A stretch of DNA of 64,000 nucleotides from Nigerium massiliense (GCF_000826085.1 NZ_CCYM01000003.1:868001-932000); one strand, 5' to 3'; numbered from the stretch's first letter, positions 37,101-45,297 are shown. A program made the numbers and translations. The notes: generated from the letters alone by a model not told the origin.

Positions 37101-37178
37101 AGCCGCGTCGTCGGCGGTCTCGTCGGCTCGCGCCCAGGCCCAGGGGTCGGCGCCTGCCTCACGTACGGGGTGGCTCAC
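34101..37178 (-). CDS. Large membrane glycosyltransferase, family 2 domain plus multi-helix region
   Basis: A protein of about 1025 residues. Residues 30-300 form a GT2 domain: TAVVVTHNGARWLEDLL, DTGSTDRT and the acceptor motif LLHDDVEA (about 119-126), then DVLGANACGLLVRRSSW. From about residue 390 a long membrane part with ten or more helices follows, and a soluble extracytoplasmic region near the C-terminus. It probably modifies a cell-envelope glycan; the substrate is unknown. I start at the GTG at 37178, 8 nt after TAACCT; a TTG at 37187 overlaps that hexamer. Coupled to the DUF5719 gene. Confidence 0.85.
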   Translation of the reverse strand: MSHPVREAGADPWAWARADETADDAASGQDAAVTAVVVTHNGARWLEDLLASLAEQTLPPSRIVAVDTGSTDRTAALLEQALADDLLDAVVRVPEGSTVGAAARAGLELPGEPGEFVWLLHDDVEAAPDALERLVSRLRHRPDADAATPLLVQPHRRGAPAHVSELGQTVTRSGVVRPVVGSGTIDQGQLDSDDVLGANACGLLVRRSSWDALGGLNADVASAAQGVEFGWLAGLAGGGVVTEPAARLVHWEASTRGIRAGAAGDPLVDRRRWGMALHEAFRGRPAGPLRVGTGSSALGRAGARLLGKDPATAALELRALAARRRADVAVLRHRYEQLDSTPGDVGALRPTRRQELGRASDDLFGRVASWGAGFADGPRGASLDTLTGDEYAGGGAEDRRTPRWVVVTGLLVVAAFVAAWRLYSPGPLQGPQLLPAHDSMGAMLGDVLDPIAGVGTSSGPPWLGLTWLASWLTLGHPDALVSLVLLGCVPLAFLLARRTLRRLVADRGVALSGALAYALAPILTGAVGSGQWGAVLWTLLLPVAAHQLIDWWDARPSWSTVGAFALTATLMTAVEPLSWPLLALSVLTVCLAGRRGWLPALVAVASPALVAVSPWAAMVAERPGRLLTGTDPVLAPLRAPDPWQLFLARPAVEGLAPLAVSAVAVGALWLAALIGVGRRPARASWGLALAGLGLAAAVVLTRFVVPVPPDGFARPQGTVWLVLFLAGLVVAATTGLDGLAAGIKQRSFGGAHVALYLLRALLAVGVLAAGAWWVIGGLAPLSRGAGVPVAPYLQRETESGLNRTLALRDDGGDVRWSLREGAGPRLGQPERGVALGGHGPARELAGSVAQRLATGSADDQLLADLRALGVGHVWLEGGDPELRTGIANVPGLGSGSADATTVTWTVPGSGRAVVVVGQTRTPVAPGALLEAGPGGRTLTLAEVPDDRWWAAVGGRRLPRAQAADGSVSFQLPASGGVLEVGFDSAAPWWAWVQLAGLAGLAVLALPALAPQSHRPAPRRLRRAAR

Positions 37179-37186
37179 ATCGGACA

Positions 37187-37192
37187 AGGTTA
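37187..37192 (-). promoter_or_regulatory. Leaderless -10 hexamer for the large glycosyltransferase
   Basis: TAACCT, 8 nt before the GTG at 37178. Confidence 0.5.
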
Positions 37193-37254
37193 GACGCCGC
37201 GCCGAGGGCCATGTGGGCAGACTCGTCCCGCAGAAGGTACGAGACTAGCTGTCG

Positions 37255-37515
37255 CTAAACAGCGCGCTTCTTGAGCTTGCGCCGCTCGCGCTCGCTCAGC
37301 CCGCCCCAGATGCCGAAGCGCTCGTCGTGGGCCAGCGCGTATTCGAGGCAGTCGGCGCGCACGTCACAGGAGTGGCAGACGCGCTTGGCCTCCCGGGTCG
37401 AACCGCCCTTCTCGGGGAAGAACGCCTCCGGGTCGGTCTGGGCACACAGGGCGCTCTCTTGCCACCCCAGGGGTCCGTCGTCCGAAATGGACTCGACGAC
37501 CAGCAGCTCGTGCAT
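37255..37515 (-). CDS. whiB: WhiB-family iron-sulfur transcriptional regulator
   Basis: An 86-residue WhiB-like protein. All four cluster cysteines are present (Cys24, Cys47, Cys50, Cys56), followed by GIWGGLSERERRKLKKR, the Gly-rich turn and basic tail. I start at the ATG at 37515, preceded by GGAGGAGG; an upstream in-frame start lacks this. Position beside manC, DUF3499 and the large glycosyltransferase matches whiB2/whmD, which is linked to septation in mycobacteria; that identity is inferred. Confidence 0.93.
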   Translation of the reverse strand: MHELLVVESISDDGPLGWQESALCAQTDPEAFFPEKGGSTREAKRVCHSCDVRADCLEYALAHDERFGIWGGLSERERRKLKKRAV

Positions 37516-37560
37516 CAGTTCCTCCTCCGCGCCGCCCGGCACAAAAAATGGGATGACTGA

Positions 37561-37590
37561 ATTACATGCCTGTCATTCCAGGCTCGTCAA
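37561..37590 (-). promoter_or_regulatory. Sigma-A-type promoter of whiB
   Basis: TTGACG at 37585-37590 and TGTAAT at 37561-37566 with an 18-bp spacer that itself contains GCCTG/CAGGC arms. It predicts a leader of about 40 nt before the Shine-Dalgarno-led ATG at 37515, unlike the leaderless genes around it. Confidence 0.6.
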
Positions 37591-37608
37591 GCTGAAGGCC
37601 GCTTCGGA

Positions 37609-38445
37609 TCAGGATTTGTCAAGATTCGTCGGCGTGTCGCCATCTTCTGGTGTCGCCCGACGCCAGCCGATGGCCTCGGCAGCGCCCTGGCGCCCCGCCG
37701 TCGGGCGCAAGCGCGGCGGGGACGACAGATCTTCTTGTCGCGCTGCGGCGTCCTGATTCTCGTCGCTCCCCTGTGCCCAGAGTCCGCTGGGCTCGGCCTC
37801 GGCCGGGTCGGCCGGTTCCGCCGAGGCCGCGTGCCACCCGGCGTGCGCGGTGCCCATGGCGCTCGGCGCCGTCCCGGACGCGGCCTGCGCCGCCGTCGTC
37901 CAGACGCTGCCGGACGCCTCGCTGGGCCGCCAGACCGCCGCCGGACGCTGCTCGTCCTCTTCCGGCTCCGCCGCCCCCTCGATCGCCGCCGGGGGCTCCG
38001 CCTCCACGCGAGGGCGCCCGGACGCCCGGTACACGATCCACAGCACCGCGGCGGCCAGCGCCTTCAGCACGATCGACAGCAGGCCGCCGAGCGCCTCAAG
38101 GACCACGCCGAGCGTCCCGGCGGACGCCGACAGACCGGCCCCCGTCGCGATGATCGTCAGCACCACGCCGACGGTGACGGTGACCGCCGACCACAGCGCG
38201 AGCCGGCGGGCGTTCGGCGACGGCGTCCCCACGTAGTGGCACACGCACACGGCGGCGACGAGCAGCACCAAGGCGGTGAGGTTCAGCCCCGAGTTCGCCG
38301 CATCCTGGAAGGCCTCGGACGCGGGGACATGCTCGCGGGTGAGCGCGTTGGCCAGCCGGACGGCGCTGAGCACCATGCCGGCGACCACGATGGCCAGCAC
38401 GATCCAGGCCGCGGGCTCGCGGAAGCGCTTGACGTTCTCGACCAC
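37609..38445 (-). CDS. Hypothetical four-helix membrane protein with acidic Ala/Pro-rich tail
   Basis: A 278-residue protein I do not recognise. Four hydrophobic segments occupy residues about 13-145 (AAWIVLAIVVAGMVLSAV, LNLTALVLLVAAVCVCHY and two more). The C-terminal 130 residues are low-complexity, rich in Ala, Glu, Pro and Ser, and end TPTNLDKS. The GTG at 38445 follows AGGAG and lies 9 bp after the manC stop, so it is probably co-transcribed with manC. Confidence 0.75.
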   Translation of the reverse strand: MVENVKRFREPAAWIVLAIVVAGMVLSAVRLANALTREHVPASEAFQDAANSGLNLTALVLLVAAVCVCHYVGTPSPNARRLALWSAVTVTVGVVLTIIATGAGLSASAGTLGVVLEALGGLLSIVLKALAAAVLWIVYRASGRPRVEAEPPAAIEGAAEPEEDEQRPAAVWRPSEASGSVWTTAAQAASGTAPSAMGTAHAGWHAASAEPADPAEAEPSGLWAQGSDENQDAAARQEDLSSPPRLRPTAGRQGAAEAIGWRRATPEDGDTPTNLDKS

Positions 38446-38454
38446 GGAGGACTC

Positions 38455-39531
38455 CTAGGCGAAGGTCGGGTGGGACTGGGCGATGAGGCCGACGAGCGAT
38501 TTGACCTTCTCGGCCTGGTCGAACGTCGTGACGAGGGTCGCCTGGGGTGTGTGGACGACCACCATGCCGGTGACGCCGGCGACGGCGACCACATGGCCCG
38601 AGCCGGCCGTGTTGAGGACGAGGTTGCCGGACGCGTCCAGGGTCACGGCGAGACCCTCGATCGCGTTGCCGTCCTCGTCGGTGCCGAGCACCTCGGCCAG
38701 GCTGGCGAAGCCCCCGACGTCGCGCCACTCGATGGGCAGCTCGACCGCGAGGATGTGCGCGGACGTCCGGCCCTGGGAGACCGGTTCCATCACCGCGTAG
38801 TCGACCGAGACCTTCTTCAGTGACCCGAAGACCTCCTCGAGCCGGTCGGGGTGCGCGGCCAGCATCTCGATGCCGGCGTGGGTGGCGGGCTCGAGGACGG
38901 CGAGCTGGGCCAGCAGCGTGTCGGCGCGCCAGACGAACATGCCGGAGTTCCACCAGTAGTCGCCCGACGCGAGGTATTGCTGGGCGGTGGCGCGGTCGGG
39001 CTTCTCGACGAAGCGCTCGACGCGGCAGGCGTCCTCGTTGCCCTCGACGGCCTCGCCGCGCCTGAGGTAGCCGTAGCCGGTGTGCGGCGACGTCGGGACG
39101 ACCCCGAGCGTCACCAGCGCGTCGGCGTCGTCCTCGGCCAGGGCGAAAGCGCGGTCGAGCGCGGCGGCGAAGGCGTCCACGGGCTCGATGATGTGGTCGG
39201 CGGTCACCTGGGCGATCACCGCGTCGGGGTCGCGGCGCGCCAGGACGGCCGCCGGCCAGGCGCAGGCGTTCAGCGAGTCGCGGCCGACGGGCTCGCCGAG
39301 GAAGTTCTCGGGCGCGAGCTCGGGGATCTCGGCGCGCACCTTGTCGAGATACCCCGCCCCGGTCACCACGAGCACCTGCTCGGGGGGCACGACGCGCGTG
39401 GCGCGGTCGAAGGCCAACCGCAGCAGGCTCCTTCCGTGCACGATGGGCAGGAGCTGCTTGGGCGTGCCCTGTCGCGAGAGCGGCCACAACCGTGTGCCCG
39501 AGCCTCCCGCCATGATCACCACGTAGCGCAT
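38455..39531 (-). CDS. manC: Mannose-1-phosphate guanylyltransferase
   Basis: A 358-residue nucleotidyltransferase making GDP-mannose. The signature VVIMAGGSGTRLWPLSRQGT (PKQLLP follows), GAGYLDKVRAEIPEL, WNSGMFVWRADTLLAQL and VSVDYAVMEP are all present. GDP-mannose feeds mannosylated envelope glycolipids. The ATG at 39531 lies 6 nt after TACCCT. No phosphomannomutase lies beside it; a phospho-sugar mutase is encoded at 54970. Confidence 0.94.
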   Translation of the reverse strand: MRYVVIMAGGSGTRLWPLSRQGTPKQLLPIVHGRSLLRLAFDRATRVVPPEQVLVVTGAGYLDKVRAEIPELAPENFLGEPVGRDSLNACAWPAAVLARRDPDAVIAQVTADHIIEPVDAFAAALDRAFALAEDDADALVTLGVVPTSPHTGYGYLRRGEAVEGNEDACRVERFVEKPDRATAQQYLASGDYWWNSGMFVWRADTLLAQLAVLEPATHAGIEMLAAHPDRLEEVFGSLKKVSVDYAVMEPVSQGRTSAHILAVELPIEWRDVGGFASLAEVLGTDEDGNAIEGLAVTLDASGNLVLNTAGSGHVVAVAGVTGMVVVHTPQATLVTTFDQAEKVKSLVGLIAQSHPTFA

Positions 39532-39537
39532 GGGTGC

Positions 39538-39543
39538 AGGGTA
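39538..39543 (-). promoter_or_regulatory. Leaderless -10 hexamer for manC
   Basis: TACCCT, 6 nt before the ATG at 39531, only 9 bp from the oppositely directed hexamer of the TIGR03089 gene. Confidence 0.52.
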
Positions 39544-39552
39544 TCCGCCCCC

Positions 39553-39558
39553 TACGAT
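39553..39558 (+). promoter_or_regulatory. Leaderless -10 hexamer for the TIGR03089 gene
   Basis: TACGAT, 6 nt before the GTG at 39565. Confidence 0.58.
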
Positions 39559-39564
39559 GAACGG

Positions 39565-40269
39565 GTGACTCCCATGCCGCCGCTGTCCGAACGCGCCGCC
39601 GCGCGGGCCCGTCGCGACCCCGGGTCGCCGCTGCTCACCCACTACCACCCCGCCGCCGGGGAGCGCGTCGAGCTCAACGCCCGCAGCCTGGCGAACTGGC
39701 TGGACAAGACCGCCAACCTGTTGGACGCCCTGGGCGTGGACGCCGACAGTGAGGTCGCGCTGCCGGTGCTGTTGGAGCGGCCGGCCGGCTGGATGGGGCT
39801 GCTGCTGCCGCCGGCGTGCTGGCAGCGCGGCGTCGGCTGCCGGGTGACCGGACGCGACGAGGCGTCCTCGGCGGACGTCGCGGTCATCGGGCCGGCCGAC
39901 CTCGCCGCCGTCGCGCCGGACACCCTGGCCTGCTCCATGCACCCGTGGGGGCTGGGGCTGCCCGCGCTGCCCGAGGGCGTCACCGACTTCAGCTCCGCGG
40001 CGCTGGCCGAGCCGGACGTCCACACCGGGCAGCCCGCCGACCCCGACGCGATCGCCTGGGCCGACGCCGAGCGCGAGGTGACGTTCGCGGAACTCGCCGC
40101 GCTGCCCGGCTCCGGCGAGCGGGTCCTCCTCCACACCGACGACCCGTGGACGGCCGTCTCGGGGCTGTGGACCGCGCTCAGCGGCGACGGCTCGCTGGTG
40201 CTCGTCGAGGGCGACGCGGACGAGGCGACGCTGGCCAGGCTCGCGGACGCCGAACGGGCCGCCCGCTGA
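39565..40269 (+). CDS. TIGR03089 family protein
   Basis: A 234-residue actinobacterial protein resembling the N-terminal part of AMP-binding acyl-CoA synthetases (LTHYHPAAGERVELNARSLANW, VLHTDDPWTAVSGLWTAL-like). It lacks the full adenylation domain and A-motif loop. Function unknown. The GTG at 39565 is chosen from the leaderless hexamer. Only 33 bp separate it from the divergent manC start; its stop lies 4 bp from the convergent glycosyltransferase gene. Confidence 0.8.
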   Translation: MTPMPPLSERAAARARRDPGSPLLTHYHPAAGERVELNARSLANWLDKTANLLDALGVDADSEVALPVLLERPAGWMGLLLPPACWQRGVGCRVTGRDEASSADVAVIGPADLAAVAPDTLACSMHPWGLGLPALPEGVTDFSSAALAEPDVHTGQPADPDAIAWADAEREVTFAELAALPGSGERVLLHTDDPWTAVSGLWTALSGDGSLVLVEGDADEATLARLADAERAAR

Positions 40270-40272
40270 CCC

Positions 40273-41295
40273 TCAGCGCCCCTGGTCGCGCCGCAGCCCC
40301 GCCGGCAGCCCGCGCAGGAAGCCCGCGCCCCAGGTGAGCTGCATGACCGCGAGCACCCCGGGCAGGCGCAGCCTCGCCTGCGGGTCGAGTTTCGGCATCC
40401 GCGCGGTGGCCACGGCCAGGAACGCCGCGTAGGCGGCCGGTGCCGCGAAGCCGAGGCGGAGCCAGCGGCGTCCGGACGCCAGGCCGGCCACGCCGGCGAC
40501 GGTGCCCGCGGCGAGGCCCGCCACGGTCGCCGGCGGCACGAGATAGCGGAGGCTGGCCGTCTCGGGGTTGCGCCGCACGACCTCGCGGCGCCACTGCCCC
40601 GTCGCGAAGAACTGCGTGGCCAGCGCCTTCACCGTCGAGCGCGGCCGGTAGGTGACCTTCATCGCCGGGGTGAACCAGACCGTCTCGCCGGCCTCGCGCA
40701 GCCGGCGGTTGAGGTCCCAGTCCTGCGCGCGGAACAGCGTCTCGTCGAACCCGCCGACGCGGCGCAGAGCGTCGCGGCGGAACGTGCCGAGGAAAACCGT
40801 GTCGGCCGGCCCCTCGGGCGAGCGGGCCAGGTGGAACGTGGAGGAGCCGAGCCCGTAGGGCGAGTTGTACGCGGCGGCGACGGCGCGCTCGAAGGGCGTG
40901 CGGCCCCGGGCGTCCATCAGGCCGCCGACGTTGGCGGCGCCCGTGCGGTTCATCGTCTCGACGGCGGTCGCGATGTAGCCCGGGGTCAGGTCGCCGTGGG
41001 CGTCCACGCGGACGATGATGTCGTGCCGGGCCGCCGCGATGGCGAGGTTGAGCCCGGCCGGCGTCTTACCCGTCGGGTTGTCGACGACGGTGACCTCGGG
41101 GTGCTCGGTCGCGAGCCGCTCGGCGACCTCGTGCGTGAGGTCCTTGCTGGGTCCGATCGCCATGACGATCTCGAGCTCGCCGGGGTAGCGCTGGGCGAGG
41201 ACGTGTTCGACGGCCTCCGCGAGGTAGCGCTCCTCGTTGAGCACCGGCATCACGACGCTCACCGCGGGCGCGGCTGATGTGTCGGCGGTGGGCAC
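40273..41295 (-). CDS. Family 2 glycosyltransferase (ExoA-like)
   Basis: A 340-residue GT2 enzyme. VSVVMPVLNEERYLAEAV opens the fold. VDNPTGKTPAGLNLAI and IIVRVDAHGDL give the DxD-type metal site, and FRAQDWDLNRRLREAGE provides the QDxD/ED motif. The C-terminus has one or two hydrophobic segments. Related to succinoglycan-type transferases; the acceptor is unknown. GTG start at 41295 after AAAGGA. Confidence 0.87.
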   Translation of the reverse strand: MPTADTSAAPAVSVVMPVLNEERYLAEAVEHVLAQRYPGELEIVMAIGPSKDLTHEVAERLATEHPEVTVVDNPTGKTPAGLNLAIAAARHDIIVRVDAHGDLTPGYIATAVETMNRTGAANVGGLMDARGRTPFERAVAAAYNSPYGLGSSTFHLARSPEGPADTVFLGTFRRDALRRVGGFDETLFRAQDWDLNRRLREAGETVWFTPAMKVTYRPRSTVKALATQFFATGQWRREVVRRNPETASLRYLVPPATVAGLAAGTVAGVAGLASGRRWLRLGFAAPAAYAAFLAVATARMPKLDPQARLRLPGVLAVMQLTWGAGFLRGLPAGLRRDQGR

Positions 41296-41363
41296 GTCGC
41301 GTGTCCTTTCGGAAGGGGACGTCTGTCATGATGGCACGGTCCCTTTCGACTGAAGGAGTGCTC

Positions 41364-42224
41364 ATGGGCTCGGGCGTGTCGAGGCGCACCCTCCTCTTCG
41401 GCGCATCGGCGGCTGCCGTCTTCGCCGGCTGCGCGCGCCCCCCGGTGGTGGTGCAGACGCCGACGGCGTCCCCCACCGGCCCCGTCCGCGAGCAACTCGC
41501 CCAGCTGATGGACGCCTACGGCCGCAACACCGAGCAGTTCGGCCTCGCGCTGCGCGACCTGCGCAGTGGGCGCGACTACGAGTTCCGCGGCGACTACACC
41601 AGCCAGAGCGCCTCCATGGCCAAGGTGATGATCGTCGCGATGGCGCTTCGGCAGGCCCGCAAGGACGGCGGCCCGCTGCCGTTCGACCGGATGACCCAGG
41701 CGAGCAAGGCCATCATCGAGTCCGACAACGACTCGGCGGACGCGCTGTGGGCGTACGCGGGCGGCCCGGACGCCTACCAGGCCCTGGCCAACGAGCTGCA
41801 GATGACGCACACCCGCCGCGACCCCAAGAACGAGTTCTGGAGTTGGACGTGGACGACGCCGTCCGACCAGCGCCTGCTGATCGACAAGATCGTGCACGGG
41901 ACGCCCGCCCTGACCGAGCAGGAGCGCTTCTACCTGCTCGACCTCATGGCCAAGACGGAAGCGGATCAGACCTGGGGCGTCGGCGCGCCGAAGACGAGCG
42001 CCACGGCCCACCCGGTCGTGCGGGTGTGGATGAAGAACGGCTGGGTGCAGTTCCAGAGCACCGACGGCATGTGGGCCGTCAACTCGATGGGCCGCGTGGA
42101 GGGCGACGGGCGCGACTACCTGCTGGCCATGATGAGCCGGGTGCCGACGTTCCAGCAGGGCAAGGCCTTCCTGAACGACGTGGGCGCGGACGTCTTCCGC
42201 GTGATGGGCTCCGGCACGCTGTAG
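41364..42224 (+). CDS. Class A beta-lactamase-fold serine hydrolase, putative Tat lipoprotein
   Basis: A 286-residue protein. SRRTLLFG near the N-terminus is a twin-arginine motif, and AVFAGC (Cys23) could be a lipidation site, although Phe at -3 is unusual. The hydrolase motifs are SMAK (Ser84, Lys87), SDN (120-122) and MKNG where KTG is expected. Roles range from beta-lactamase to cell-wall hydrolase; the KNG variant argues against a classical beta-lactamase. The ATG at 41364 follows GAAGGAG. Confidence 0.82.
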   Translation: MGSGVSRRTLLFGASAAAVFAGCARPPVVVQTPTASPTGPVREQLAQLMDAYGRNTEQFGLALRDLRSGRDYEFRGDYTSQSASMAKVMIVAMALRQARKDGGPLPFDRMTQASKAIIESDNDSADALWAYAGGPDAYQALANELQMTHTRRDPKNEFWSWTWTTPSDQRLLIDKIVHGTPALTEQERFYLLDLMAKTEADQTWGVGAPKTSATAHPVVRVWMKNGWVQFQSTDGMWAVNSMGRVEGDGRDYLLAMMSRVPTFQQGKAFLNDVGADVFRVMGSGTL

Positions 42225-42240
42225 TGAGGCGGACGCCCGC

Positions 42241-42759
42241 TCAGCCGGCCTCGTTGGCGTCGGCGGCGTAGCGCCGCACGACCTCGCCCTTGGCCTGGGC
42301 TGAGGCCCGCAGGTCGTCCTGGAAGGCGAGCATCTTCGCGGTGAGCCCCTCGTCGCCGGCGGCCAGCATGCGGACGGCCAGCAGCCCGGCGTTGCGGGCG
42401 TTTCCGACCGCCACGGTCGCCACCGGGACGCCCGCCGGCATCTGCACGATCGAGAGCAGCGAGTCGAGGCCGTCCAGGTACTTCAGCGGGACGGGGACGC
42501 CGATCACGGGCAGCGGCGTCAGGGCGGCCAGCATGCCCGGCAGGTGCGCGGCTCCCCCGGCCCCGGCGATGATCGCGCGCAGCCCGCGGGTGTGCGCGTC
42601 GCGGCCGTAGCGGACCATGTCCTCCGGCATCCGGTGGGCGCTGACGACGTCCGCCTCGTAGGCGACGCCGAACTCGTCCAGCGCCGCGGCGGCCGCGGAC
42701 ATGGTCGGCCAGTCGGAGTCGGACCCCATCACGATGCCGACGAGGGGCTGCTCATTCAT
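42241..42759 (-). CDS. purE: N5-carboxyaminoimidazole ribonucleotide mutase
   Basis: A 172-residue enzyme of purine synthesis that shifts the carboxylate of N5-CAIR to [29 protein letters not shown] and [14 protein letters not shown] are the class I PurE motifs. Its ATG overlaps the end of purK by 8 bp; PurK makes its substrate. Confidence 0.96.
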   Translation of the reverse strand: MNEQPLVGIVMGSDSDWPTMSAAAAALDEFGVAYEADVVSAHRMPEDMVRYGRDAHTRGLRAIIAGAGGAAHLPGMLAALTPLPVIGVPVPLKYLDGLDSLLSIVQMPAGVPVATVAVGNARNAGLLAVRMLAAGDEGLTAKMLAFQDDLRASAQAKGEVVRRYAADANEAG

Positions 42760-43951
42760 GGTCGGTTCCTTCCAGGTGGGCGGACGCCCGGCGCGCGGCG
42801 TCCTGGGTGGCGGCGACCTCGTCGCCGAGGACGGTGACGTGGCCGACCTTGCGGCCGGGCTTCACCGCCTTGCCGTACAGGTGGACGCGCAGGCTCGGGT
42901 CGGCCAGCACCACCGGGAGCGAACCGACGAGGTCGGGGTTGGCACCGCCGAGCACGTTGCTCATCACGGCGACGGGCGCGCGGGGTGCTGTCGAGCCGAG
43001 CGGCAGGTCCGCGACGGCGCGCAGGTGGTTCTCGAACTGGCTGGTGACGGCGCCCTCGATCGACCAGTGCCCGGTGTTGTGGGGCCGCATGGCGAGCTCG
43101 TTGACGACGACCTCCCCGCTCGCGCGCTGCATCAGCTCGACGGCCAGGACGCCGACGACCGCCAGCTCGTCGGCGATGCGGGTCGCGAACGCCTGGATGT
43201 CGGCGGCCTGTGCCGGGTCCAGACCGGGCGCCGGCGTCGTGGTCTCGTGGCAGATGCCGTCGCGCTGAACGGTCTCGCTGATCGGGTAGACCACCGATTC
43301 CCCGCCCTGGCGCCGCACGACCAGCACCGACAGCTCGCGGCTGAACGGGACGAACTCCTCGGCGAGGATAACGACCTCCGGCGCGTCCGCGGGTTCCACG
43401 CCGGCGTCCACGCGGTCGGTGGGTCCGAGCGCGCGGCCGAGCGCCGCGAACGGCTCGGCAACCTGCTCGGGCCCGGCGACCTTCCACACCCCCTTGCCGT
43501 CGTAGCCGCCGCGCGAGGTCTTCGCGATGACGGGCCAGCCGATCTCGTCGCCGAACGCGATGAACTCCTCCGGCGTCCGGGTCACCCGCCAGTTGGGCGC
43601 GGGGATGCCGAGGGCGGTGAGCCGCTCGCGCATGGCGGCCTTGTCCTGGGCGTGGACGAGGGCGTCCGGGCCGGGGCGCACGGCGACGCCGGCGTCCTCG
43701 AGCGCGCGCAGGATGGCGGTGGGGACGTGTTCGTGGTCGAAGGTGATCGCGTCGCACTGCGCCGCGAAGGACGTCACCGTCTCCTGGTCGGTGTAGTCGC
43801 CGACCTCGGTGAGCGGGACGACCTGGGCGGCGGAGCCGTCGGCCGCCTCCGCGAGCAGCCGGACGCGCAACCCCAGCGGGGTGGCCGCCTCGGCCATCAT
43901 GCGGGCCAGCTGCCCGCTGCCGATCACTCCAACCGTTCGGACACACGTCAC
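42752..43951 (-). CDS. purK: N5-carboxyaminoimidazole ribonucleotide synthase
   Basis: A 399-residue ATP-grasp enzyme that carboxylates AIR with ATP and bicarbonate. [20 protein letters not shown] opens the protein, with [15 protein letters not shown] for ATP binding and [19 protein letters not shown] near the C-terminus. GTG start at 43951, 8 nt after TAACAT. Operon with purE. Confidence 0.96.
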   Translation of the reverse strand: MTCVRTVGVIGSGQLARMMAEAATPLGLRVRLLAEAADGSAAQVVPLTEVGDYTDQETVTSFAAQCDAITFDHEHVPTAILRALEDAGVAVRPGPDALVHAQDKAAMRERLTALGIPAPNWRVTRTPEEFIAFGDEIGWPVIAKTSRGGYDGKGVWKVAGPEQVAEPFAALGRALGPTDRVDAGVEPADAPEVVILAEEFVPFSRELSVLVVRRQGGESVVYPISETVQRDGICHETTTPAPGLDPAQAADIQAFATRIADELAVVGVLAVELMQRASGEVVVNELAMRPHNTGHWSIEGAVTSQFENHLRAVADLPLGSTAPRAPVAVMSNVLGGANPDLVGSLPVVLADPSLRVHLYGKAVKPGRKVGHVTVLGDEVAATQDAARRASAHLEGTDHE

Positions 43952-43959
43952 GGAAGGTC

Positions 43960-43965
43960 ATGTTA
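43960..43965 (-). promoter_or_regulatory. Leaderless -10 hexamer for purK
   Basis: TAACAT, 8 nt before the GTG at 43951. Confidence 0.55.
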
Positions 43966-44007
43966 GGGGGCGGCCCCGCGGCGCGGGAAACGTGTCAAGA
44001 TGGCCCC

Positions 44008-44727
44008 ATGACAGCGCACATCGTGGCCGTCGGCGGCGGCGGATTCGGCGCATCCCCCCTCGGAGCGCCCACCAACATCGACCGATACATGGTCGAACTG
44101 ACCGGAAAGCGGAGCCCGCTGGTGTGCTTCGCGCCCACCGCGTCCGCCGATGACCCGCAGTACATCAACAAGTTCCTGGTCGCCTACGGCACCCTCGGCG
44201 TCCGCGTCATGGTGCTGACCCTCTGGCAGGACGCGGCCCGCTCCGTCGATCGCCTCGCCGAGGCCGACCTCGTGGTCGTGGGCAACGGCGCGACGGTGAA
44301 CCTGCTGGCGCTGTGGAAGGCGCACGGGGTGGACGAGGCGCTGCGCCGCCGCTACGCCGCGGGCGACGACTTCGTGATCGGCGGCGTCTCCGCCGGCGGC
44401 AACGCGGTCTTCCAGGGCTTCGTCACCGACTCGTTCGGCCAGCAGTTCCGGGCGGTCCGCGGCGGTCTGGGTCTCGTGGAGGGGAGCTTCTGCTGCCACC
44501 TCGACGGCGAGGACGGCCGCGTCCCCGTCTACACCGAGGCGGTCGCCGACGGCACGCTGCCCGGCGGCTACGCCGCGGACGACGGCGCCGGCATCCAGTT
44601 CACCGACGGCAAGGTCGTCAAGTGCATCGCCGAGACGTCTTCCCAGCGGGTCTTCCGCATCGACCCGAGCGACTCCCCGTCGTCCTCGGGCGTCCTGTCC
44701 GAGCCGCAGCGCGTCGAGGTTCTCTGA
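44008..44727 (+). CDS. Peptidase S51 family protein (peptidase E-like)
   Basis: A 239-residue protein with the S51 fold. HIVAVGGGGFG starts the sheet, VVGNGATVNLLALWKAHGVDE matches the conserved region after it, and IGGVSAGGNAVF holds the nucleophile Ser128. Peptidase E cleaves Asp-X dipeptides; cyanophycinases are related, so specificity is open. A CAAGAT hexamer, one base from TANNNT, ends 6 nt before the ATG. Divergent from purK. Confidence 0.85.
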   Translation: MTAHIVAVGGGGFGASPLGAPTNIDRYMVELTGKRSPLVCFAPTASADDPQYINKFLVAYGTLGVRVMVLTLWQDAARSVDRLAEADLVVVGNGATVNLLALWKAHGVDEALRRRYAAGDDFVIGGVSAGGNAVFQGFVTDSFGQQFRAVRGGLGLVEGSFCCHLDGEDGRVPVYTEAVADGTLPGGYAADDGAGIQFTDGKVVKCIAETSSQRVFRIDPSDSPSSSGVLSEPQRVEVL

Positions 44728-44739
44728 TCCGTCCCCCAT

Positions 44740-44771
44740 CGCCGCGGCGGCCCCCGGTGGGCGCCGCGGCG
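44740..44771. terminator. Candidate bidirectional hairpin between the S51 peptidase and GtrA genes
   Basis: CGCCGCGGCG at 44740-44749 and again at 44762-44771 pair perfectly across 12 bases. It lies between convergent stops. No T-run. Confidence 0.45.
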
Positions 44772-44787
44772 ACCTGAGCCCAGCCCG

Positions 44788-45213
44788 TCAGGCGGTCTTG
44801 AAGATCACCGTGCGCTGCACGATGAAGTTGACGGTCGTGGCGACGCCCTGGGCGATGACGAAGCCGACGAACTGCGCCGCGGCCCGGCCCCACGCCGCGT
44901 CGAGCGGGTCGTAGATCAGGCTGAAGGTGCCGACCTGCAGCACGAACGTCGCGAGATAGAGCGCCGCGACCGCCGCGAGCCGCTTGGTGGACGGCTCCGC
45001 CTTGAACGTCCAGCGGCTGTTGATCGCGTAGGCCGTCACGGTGCCCGCGACCCACGACAGCGCCTTGGCGGGCGAGTGCCCGAGTCCCAGCGCCATGCCC
45101 AGCACGAGCAGCCCGTAGTCGACGACCGCCGAGAGTCCGCCCGTGATGATGAACCGCGTCAGCTGGGTGCGCAGCGGCAGGGGCTCGGTCGGCGGTTGGG
45201 TCACGCCTGCCAT
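44788..45213 (-). CDS. GtrA-family membrane protein
   Basis: A 141-residue protein with four hydrophobic helices: FIITGGLSAVVDYGLLVLGM, ALSWVAGTVTAYAINSRWTF, LATFVLQVGTFSLIY and FVIAQGVATTVNFIVQRTVIF, the GtrA pattern. Relatives flip or support polyprenyl-linked sugars (mycobacterial Rv3277 and Rv3789 are examples). The ATG at 45213 lacks a clear ribosome binding site; a GTG at 45204 is possible. Confidence 0.88.
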   Translation of the reverse strand: MAGVTQPPTEPLPLRTQLTRFIITGGLSAVVDYGLLVLGMALGLGHSPAKALSWVAGTVTAYAINSRWTFKAEPSTKRLAAVAALYLATFVLQVGTFSLIYDPLDAAWGRAAAQFVGFVIAQGVATTVNFIVQRTVIFKTA

Positions 45214-45297
45214 GGTCCCACAGGCCGGGAGAGCGACCGGATTCGGCCCGCGGTGTTGCCCGCGAGGCGCCTCGGCCGCGCGAGTGCCGGGAACCGG

